64,000 bases of DNA. Source: Letharia columbiana. Taxonomy: Eukaryota; Ascomycota; Lecanoromycetes; Lecanorales; Parmeliaceae. Positions 57,265-64,000 of this stretch are shown here, one piece after another; within the stretch, counting starts at the first letter, position 1; each line of letters begins with the position of its first letter. The position numbers were made by a program, and so were the translations under genes. The stretch spans positions 310,001 to 374,000 of the forward strand of contig NW_023501080.1 in the NCBI RefSeq assembly GCF_014066305.1, written 5' to 3'. The notes under the pieces are model-generated. The model made no database searches. It saw nothing but the letters and a program-made list of their open reading frames with translations, and was not told the DNA's origin.

Positions 57265-57715
57265 ATATATAAAAGAATAAGATAGAGTTAAATAGAAAAT
57301 CTTAAATTTATATATATAGTTAATTATAAATTTAGAGTTACTACGCTCTTTAATTAAACTCGCTAAGTTATCGCGAATAAATAAATTAATATTTATAATT
57401 ATTAAAATCTCCCTCTCTCGCGTCTCTCTTATTAAAAATAGATATATATTATTTATAATAGTAATAACTTTTTTATTTTCTATTAAAATTTTAAACTTTT
57501 TTTTTAAATTTTAAAACGCTATTTATACTTTTCGAAATTTTAAGAATTCTAAAAATTTATCTTATAATTATTAAAGCGTAAGGAATTTAAATATCGCTTA
57601 TTAAAGTTCGCTTACGAAAGATCGCTTATCTATTTACTCGATAGTTTATTAGACTCTAATTAAAAAAATAACTATAAATTTAATTTATAAGTCTTTACTT
57701 ATTCTTTAATAACTA
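57265..57715 (+). repeat. Repeat C, copy 3
   Basis: Matches copies 1 and 2 but is shorter, with only one of the 200-bp type units. It ends in the same AATTTAATTTATAAGTCTTTAC sequence region. Confidence 0.7.
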
Positions 57716-57959
57716 TTTTAAATTAAAATATATCTATATTAATAATTTATATTTCAATATAATATACTTTCTTTTTAATAGAGTCTAGTAAATAATTAAG
57801 TAATATAATTATTTAATTAATCTATATTTTAATAATAATAAGTATAAAGAAATATATACGTAGTAAAGTATTATCTAGAAATATATCTAATTTAATTAAT
57901 ATTTATATCTTATTTTATTATCTTCGCTTATTTATCGTTAACTTATATAATTAATAAAG
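57716..57959. other. AT-rich sequence, partly like the 3' end of element A pol
   Basis: The stretch near 57830-57910 resembles the reverse complement of A at about 45840-45920 (TACTATTATTAAG- and TATTATCTAGAAATATA-type segments), so it is probably more of an inverted A copy. Boundaries unclear. Confidence 0.4.
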
Positions 57960-58234
57960 TATAAGAGCGTAGTTTACTAGCGATTAGCTAGTAAATATAG
58001 ATTATAAAAGATATAATATCGTTATAGAATTTAATAGTATATTTAATAGTAGAATTAATCTCTAAGAAATATTAAAACTTCGAGATATATAAAGTAGATC
58101 TATATTCGTTAAGCCTCTAAATATACGAGATATATTATTAAAATTAGATTTTAAAAGAAACTTTAATATAGAATATATAATATCGACGTCTTAATATAAA
58201 TAGCGTTAAGGCTTATAACGTATTAGATCTAATA
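57960..58234 (-). repeat. 3' LTR of a minus-oriented element A copy
   Basis: 275 bp, reverse complement of the A LTR. To its right, 58235-58450 is the reverse complement of A's internal 3' end including the purine tract, which identifies this as the 3' LTR. That copy is interrupted at 58450 by element A2. Confidence 0.82.
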
Positions 58235-58450
58235 ATTATCTCTTCTTCTAGACTTTAATCTCTAGACGCTTAAGTAAATAGAATATTTATTAAAAAATCT
58301 TTAAATTCTAATAGAAAAATAAGAGAAAAGAGTCGATTTATTAAGATTATAATATCGTTTTAATAATATAATAGAATTAACTATTACGCGTTATAAGCGT
58401 ATTATTAATATATTATATAATAATATTAATATTATCTTCGAGAATAATAT

Positions 58451-58725
58451 TATTAAATCTAATACGTTATAGGCCTTAGCGCTACTTACGTTAAAGCGCC
58501 GATATCGTATATTCTACGTTAGAGTCTCTTTTAGAGTTTAATTTTAATAATATATCTTATATATCTAGAGACTTAGCGAATATAGATCTACTTTATATAT
58601 CTTAAAGTTTTAATATTTCTTAGAGATTAATTCTATTATTAAATATATTATTAAATTTTATAATAATATTATATTTTTTATAATCTATATTCGCTAGCTA
58701 ATTATTAATAAACTACATTTTTATA
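58451..58725 (+). repeat. Element A2 5' LTR
   Basis: 275 bp matching 40466-40741. Confidence 0.88.
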
Positions 58726-59089
58726 ATTCTAATCTCTCTATCTTTTAAAAAAAAAGATCTATTATTATTATAATATCGAGTTTATCTCTAAATTATATAA
58801 TAAAAAATAAAGATAATATCGAGAGTCGCTATAGCGCTAATAATAAGTTTAAGAATTTCTTATTAATAAAAGATCTTACTATAAAATAATATCTTATAAT
58901 TATTAAAGTCGAAAATTATTATCTAAAATAAGAATAAAAATTAACTACGTTAAAGGTTCGTAATCGCGAGCTTTATAATATTAGCTTATCGTCTATAATT
59001 AGCGAGAGTCTATCTATATTAATTATTATTATATCTTTAATAAATATATTAATTAAGATAAAAATACTTCGCTTTAAAAGAATATATTC

Positions 59090-59810
59090 TTATAAGAGTA
59101 TTAATAAGAGAGAGTATCTACGCTAATTCCGCGAAGTCGAAATTAAGTTTCTTATAAGTTCTAAATATTTTACTATTAATTAATTAAGAATTATTTATTA
59201 TATATAATCTCTAGAAAAAAAAATTAATATCTAATAATATAAATATTATTAAATCTATAATCTAGAGAATATAACTTTTAAATTTTTTAAGTAGTTCTTA
59301 CTTAATTTAGTAGCGAATCTAGTAAATCGCTATTTTCTTATATATAAAAAGTAAAAGAAGATTAAATAACGCTTTAATTAGAAGATATTTATTTTTAAAA
59401 TTTATTTAAAGAAGCTAGAGATTTATATAACTCTATTTTCTAAGAAATATTAAGTTAATTTCTTCTTAACTAAGCTTAAATTAGAGTTTAAGAATAAGAT
59501 TCTAAATATTAATAGTATATCGAAATAATAAGAAGAAATTCTTATCTAGATTATTATATAGGAAAAGATTTTAAAACGCGTACGCTTTAACGACGATTTT
59601 TATTTAAAATCTTTAAGAAGATTCGCTAAGAATAAGTCTTTAAAGAATTAAATTTCGAAGTCTAAATTAACTTTAAATAGCGGCGCTTATATAGCGCGTA
59701 TTTAAGATAATAATATAAAGTATAAAATTAAATTCTTTAACTCTAATTATAAGAAGAATAGTTATTTTTATTATAATAAATAGAATTATTAAATATCTAA
59801 ATATTTAAAT
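59090..59810 (+). pseudogene. Element A2 gag remnant
   Basis: Same gag and zinc-knuckle order as in A; the knuckle relic lies at about 59740-59805 with tyrosines in place of cysteines. Confidence 0.7.
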
Positions 59811-60569
59811 CTTAATAAATTATTTATAATTTATATCGACGTAGTATTAATAAAAAAAGATTTAATCTTATAATTATCTTAGAAGCGAGATAAGAATAAT
59901 AATTAATAGAGATAATTTCTTTTATTTTTATAAAGAGATAAATAAAGCTTTAGAGTAAATAGAGATAACTCGTTACTCTACTCGATATTAAAATATATAT
60001 TAATTTAATTTTATAAAAGTTCGTAATTTAATAAAATTTAAAATCTTATAATATTATTTTATTATAATTAAAAGCGCTAAGTAATTAAAGTATATATTAT
60101 TATAGCGTATATTAGCTAAATTATTAATTAGTAAATAATTAAAATTAAAATAAAAAGTATAATATACTCTTTTATATTATTAATTAAAAAGATTTTAATA
60201 TTATATTAAATATATTTAAGTTAAATTAATTATAAATATTATTAAATTTAGTAATAAAGTAATAATAATTTAAAGTTAACGCTAATAAATTATAAATTAA
60301 AAAATTAATTAAATTTATTTAAATTATTAAATAGAAGTTAAATATATTTATAATTATATATATCGCGATAGTATAAAATAAATTAAAAAATAAGCGTAAT
60401 CTAAAGCTTTTTTAGAAGTTATTAGAGTTTAATAATATTTTTTTTAATAAAAAAATAAAGATCTTATTTACGCTTAAGTAGAGAGATTATATTATTAAGA
60501 TTAAAAGCGATAAAAAGTCGCTATATAGTTTTTTATATAATCTATTTTAAATAAAATTAGAGAAACTAT

Positions 60570-62720
60570 AACGCTATTTAAAGAACTTTCTTTAGAAAAA
60601 TTAAATTTATTATTTAATTTTCTTAGTTAAAATATTAATTTTTTTTATTTCTAAAAAGAATAAAGAACTTTATTTTTATATTAATTATCGAGATTTAAAT
60701 ATAATAATTATTAAAAATTAATACTCGCTATCTCTAATTATTAAGACTCTAAATTATTTATATAGATTTAAAATCTTTATAAAGCTAAATCTTAAGAATA
60801 TCTATTATTAAATTTAAATTAAAAAAGATAATAAGTAAAAAATAGCGTTTTATAATCGCTACGACTACTTCGAATATTTAATTATATCTTTTAAACTTAT
60901 TAATATATTAATAACTTTTTAAATATATATTAATAAAGCTTTTATAAGTTTAATAAATATAATATATATAATATATTTAAATAATATTCTAATTTATAAT
61001 ATTAATCTAATAAAGTATTAATAATATATTAAATAAGTACTTAAGCGTTTATACTAGTTTTAACTATATACTAATTTAAAAAAGTATTAATTCTATATTA
61101 AACGAGTTAAGTTTCTAAAGTTTATTATATTTATCGAAGATATTATAATAAATTAAAAATATATCGCTATTATTAAGAAGTAGTTAAAATTAAAAAATTA
61201 TTAAAATATATAAGTCTTTTTAGATTTTATTAATTTTTATTAATAATTTATTTATAGCTATTTTAATATAATAATATTATTTATTAACTTACTTAAAGAA
61301 AGTAAAAATAATAAGAAATTTAAATTGCTAGAGTAGATAGATAGCGTTAAGCTAGCGTTTTAGTAATTTTAAAGTACTTTTATAATCGCGCTATTTCTAT
61401 ATTATTATAATTTAAATTTAAAATTATATTTTAAAATTAACGCTTTTAACTTTAATATAAAAATTATACTTTTATAATTAAATAAAAATAATTATTAGCG
61501 ATTAGTAATATTCTAATTTAGAAAAATAATTTCTATAAAGTAAAACTATAAGATTTATAATTAAGAGTTATTTATTATTATAGTATTTATAAAATAATAG
61601 TATTACTATCTAGAAGATAATATATTTTATATTAAGATTTTAATAAATTATAATAATCTTAAAGACTTTATAAAGTAGAAGAAATTAAACTCTAGATAAA
61701 TTCGTTAAACGCTAAAGTTAGCTATTTATAACTTTAAGATTTTTTATTAAATAAATAAATTAAATTCTATTAACTCGCTATTATAACGCTTTAATTATAA
61801 AAGAATTTTATTATTAAATATTAAACTTTTACTAATATTATAAAATAAATTTATATTTTAAATTAGCGATAAGTAATTATAAAGAAATAAGAAGCTTATA
61901 GCGATTATAGCGTCTATATTTTATATTATTAATATTTAAATAATTATTTCTAAAAGAAAGTCTAAGATTATATAAGAGATTACTTATAATATATTTTAAA
62001 GATTAATAAAAATATTAATTTAAGATTTATAAGTTTATAATAATTAAATAAACTCTTTTTAAATTAATATTAATAAATTAATAATTAAATATCGTATATA
62101 TAATTAAATATAGATCTTAGATTTTAAAAAATTATTAAGATATAATAATCGCCTTTATATCTCTAAAAATAAGATCTTAAAAAAAGAGCTTATTAATAAA
62201 TATTATAATAATTTATTATTAAAATACTTTAACGCTATAAAAATATATAAGCTATTTATTTATAAATATTATTAAAATAAAAATCTAAAATAAGTTATTA
62301 ATTATATTAAGATATATAATATTTATTAGTAAATTAAAGCTTCGCGATATCGCTTATATAGCGAATTAAGCTCGCTTTTTATCGCTATTAAATTATAAAA
62401 GAAAATTTCTATAAACTTTATTATTAACTTATTAGCGAGTAAGTATAAGAATATTATTTATAATATTATTCTAATTATAATAAATCGATTTATAAAAATA
62501 ATAAGATATATTTCTATATTTATTATAATCGATATCGCTTAGCTAATAAAAGTATTTTATTTTAAAATAGTATATCGCTATAATATATTAAATAATATTA
62601 TTAATAATAGAGACTCTATATTTATTAATAGCTTCTAATTTATTATTTACTTTTATTTTAAAATTAAGTAATATCTAAATATTATCTTTTATTTATAAAT
62701 CGATAAATAGATTAAGCGAT
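60570..62720 (+). pseudogene. Element A2 pol remnant
   Basis: Reverse transcriptase at about 60662-61010 (LYFYINYRDLN, KIFIKLNLKN), RNase H at about 61440-61620 and integrase at about 62255-62705 (INFIINLLASKYKNIIYNII, VIINRFIKII). It is more heavily mutated than element A. No intact frame remains. Confidence 0.82.
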
Positions 62721-64000
62721 AAAATTAGATATTAAAATATTTTTTATATATATTCGCTAATAATAAGTAAAATATTTAGATAAAATAATTATTAATAATA
62801 GAGTTCGCTTATATAAATAATTAATATTTCTTTATTAAAATAATATTATTCTTTCTAATATATAAATATTATTCTAAAATTTATTAAAAGATTAAGAATA
62901 ACTTTATTAAGAAGAAGATATTCGCTATAAATAATAGAATAAAGAAGTTATAAATATTAAGAAATAAGATAGTAGAGTATTTTTATAGCGCGATTATAAC
63001 TTAATTTAAATATTATAATAAAATATATTAATTTTAAAGCTATAAGATAAATAATTTAATAATATTAATAATTAAGAATTTAAAGTAAAAATATCTAAAT
63101 AAGAAGTTATTTTATAAATTTATAAAATTATTTTAAATTATAAATAAGATAGAAGCGTAGATATATTATTTACTTCTATTCTTAATATATAAAATTTATA
63201 ATATCTTTTATATATTATTATTTAAGTTTTATTATCTTCGCGATTATAATAATATAGCGAAAGTCTTTATATAAACTCTTAATCTTATTAATAATAATAA
63301 GCTTTAAAAGATTAAAGAAATTATTAATAAGATTAAATATAAGAAAGATATTTAATATAAAGTTAAATAGACTAATTAGAATAAAGAGTATAATTAATAA
63401 TTATTAGATAATAAACTTATTAATATTAATAAGCTAATTTAAGTTTATAAATAAATAAATAATAAATAAAAGTATTAAATAATAAATAATAAGTCTCTTA
63501 TTATTAAAGAGTTTAATTAATTATATAAATTAATAATAAATAAATAAAGATAATAAAATAAGATATAATTATTAATTAGATTAGATATATTTCTAGATAA
63601 TACTTATACTACGCGCGTATTTCTTTATACTTACTATTATTAAGATATAAATTAATAAAATAATTATATTATTTAACTATCTATTAAACTCTACTATAAA
63701 GAAAATTTATTATATTAAAATATATATTATTAATATAAATATATTTTTATCTAAAATAGCTATTAAAGAACTATCTAAAAATTTTATACTAACGCTATTA
63801 TTAAAAAAAGATTATTATTTAAATATTCTCTACTATCTTAATATTAGATCTTAAATTAAATTTATTAATTTAATTCTTTAATAAGAAGATAATTAAAGTA
63901 TAATCTTCGAGTTAATATTTATTAATATTCGTTATATATCGATAAAGACTCTTAAGCTTCTTCTTTAATAACTTATTTATTTTCTTTAATTTCTTTATAT

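Larger units (their letters stand above)
34641..64000. other. RIP-mutated, AT-rich retrotransposon block
   Basis: Apart from 52844-53772 this 29-kb block is estimated by eye at about one fifth G+C. TpG and CpA are almost absent, TpA is very common, while CpG and GpC survive. This is the known product of repeat-induced point mutation, which converts CpA to TpA on either strand of duplicated DNA. No intact reading frame longer than a few dozen codons exists. The repeats inside are listed separately. It continues past the right edge. Confidence 0.95.
58451..64000 (+). mobile_element. Element A2: second plus-oriented element A copy, cut by window end
   Basis: The 5' LTR is 58451-58725. The interior follows element A (40742-46290) nearly base for base, apart from RIP-type transitions and a few short deletions (for example 60045-60055 lacks about 290 bp present at 42070-42360 in A). 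The left flank is AATAT (58446-58450); the other side is outside the window. Confidence 0.9.

Overview
The window is filamentous ascomycete (Pezizomycotina) nuclear DNA. The signs are short introns of about 40-70 bp with GT...AG ends and CTRAC/CTAAT branch sites, an intron-containing tRNA-Leu(CAA), fungal gene families (IMP4, UPF1, glutamate-cysteine ligase, a long PRM10/ThrE-type transporter, a Fungal_N/ULD protein), and a 29-kb block mutated in the manner of repeat-induced point mutation (RIP). Dothideomycetes is my best guess at class, by inference only.

Positions 1-34.6 kb are ordinary gene-bearing DNA. It holds the 3' end of a membrane-protein gene (to 421), a second membrane-protein 3' end with a 32-bp-arm palindrome (2967-3665), a broken Fungal_N-ULD gene (4380-5773, minus), tRNA-Leu (6141-6260, minus), a small two-exon 3' end (6641-6926), a secreted Cys-rich protein (8469-8990), an unknown multi-exon gene (9107-9645, minus), GCS1 (11088-13281), a small secreted protein (13548-14221), the PRM10/ThrE transporter (14873-17692, minus), another secreted Cys-rich protein (19104-19472), an uncharacterised protein (20956-21759, minus), IMP4 (22252-23192, minus) divergent from UPF1 (23580-26918), a peroxiredoxin-like membrane-anchored protein (28464-29711) and a flavin monooxygenase (32335-33810, minus). 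The last two converge on a 1.1-kb purine-only and GGGGAT-repeat tract. The genes are mostly unrelated housekeeping or secretory genes; no pathway cluster is evident. UPF1 and IMP4 share a promoter region, and GCS1 and the peroxiredoxin-like gene both belong to redox metabolism but are not adjacent.

Positions 34.64-64.0 kb are an AT-rich block with almost no CpA or TpG, many TpA, and CpG retained. I could resolve it into nested retrotransposons. Repeat C is the oldest layer. A Ty3/gypsy element A (40466-55645, TSD GATAT) is inserted in C. A second Ty3/gypsy family B (46688-54463, TSD TTAAT) is inserted in A. A 929-bp GC-rich, unmutated element D (52844-53772, 126/127-bp LTRs, TSD AATAT) is inserted in B. 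A second A copy (A2) runs off the right edge, and inverted A and B fragments, one solo LTR and partial C copies fill the rest. Every A and B coding region is dead, with many stops and substituted catalytic residues.

Element D is the most interesting object. It is a short non-coding LTR retrotransposon whose presumed primer-binding site is complementary to 12 nt of its own LTR, which suggests Tf1-type self-priming in a TRIM-sized non-autonomous element that has escaped RIP.
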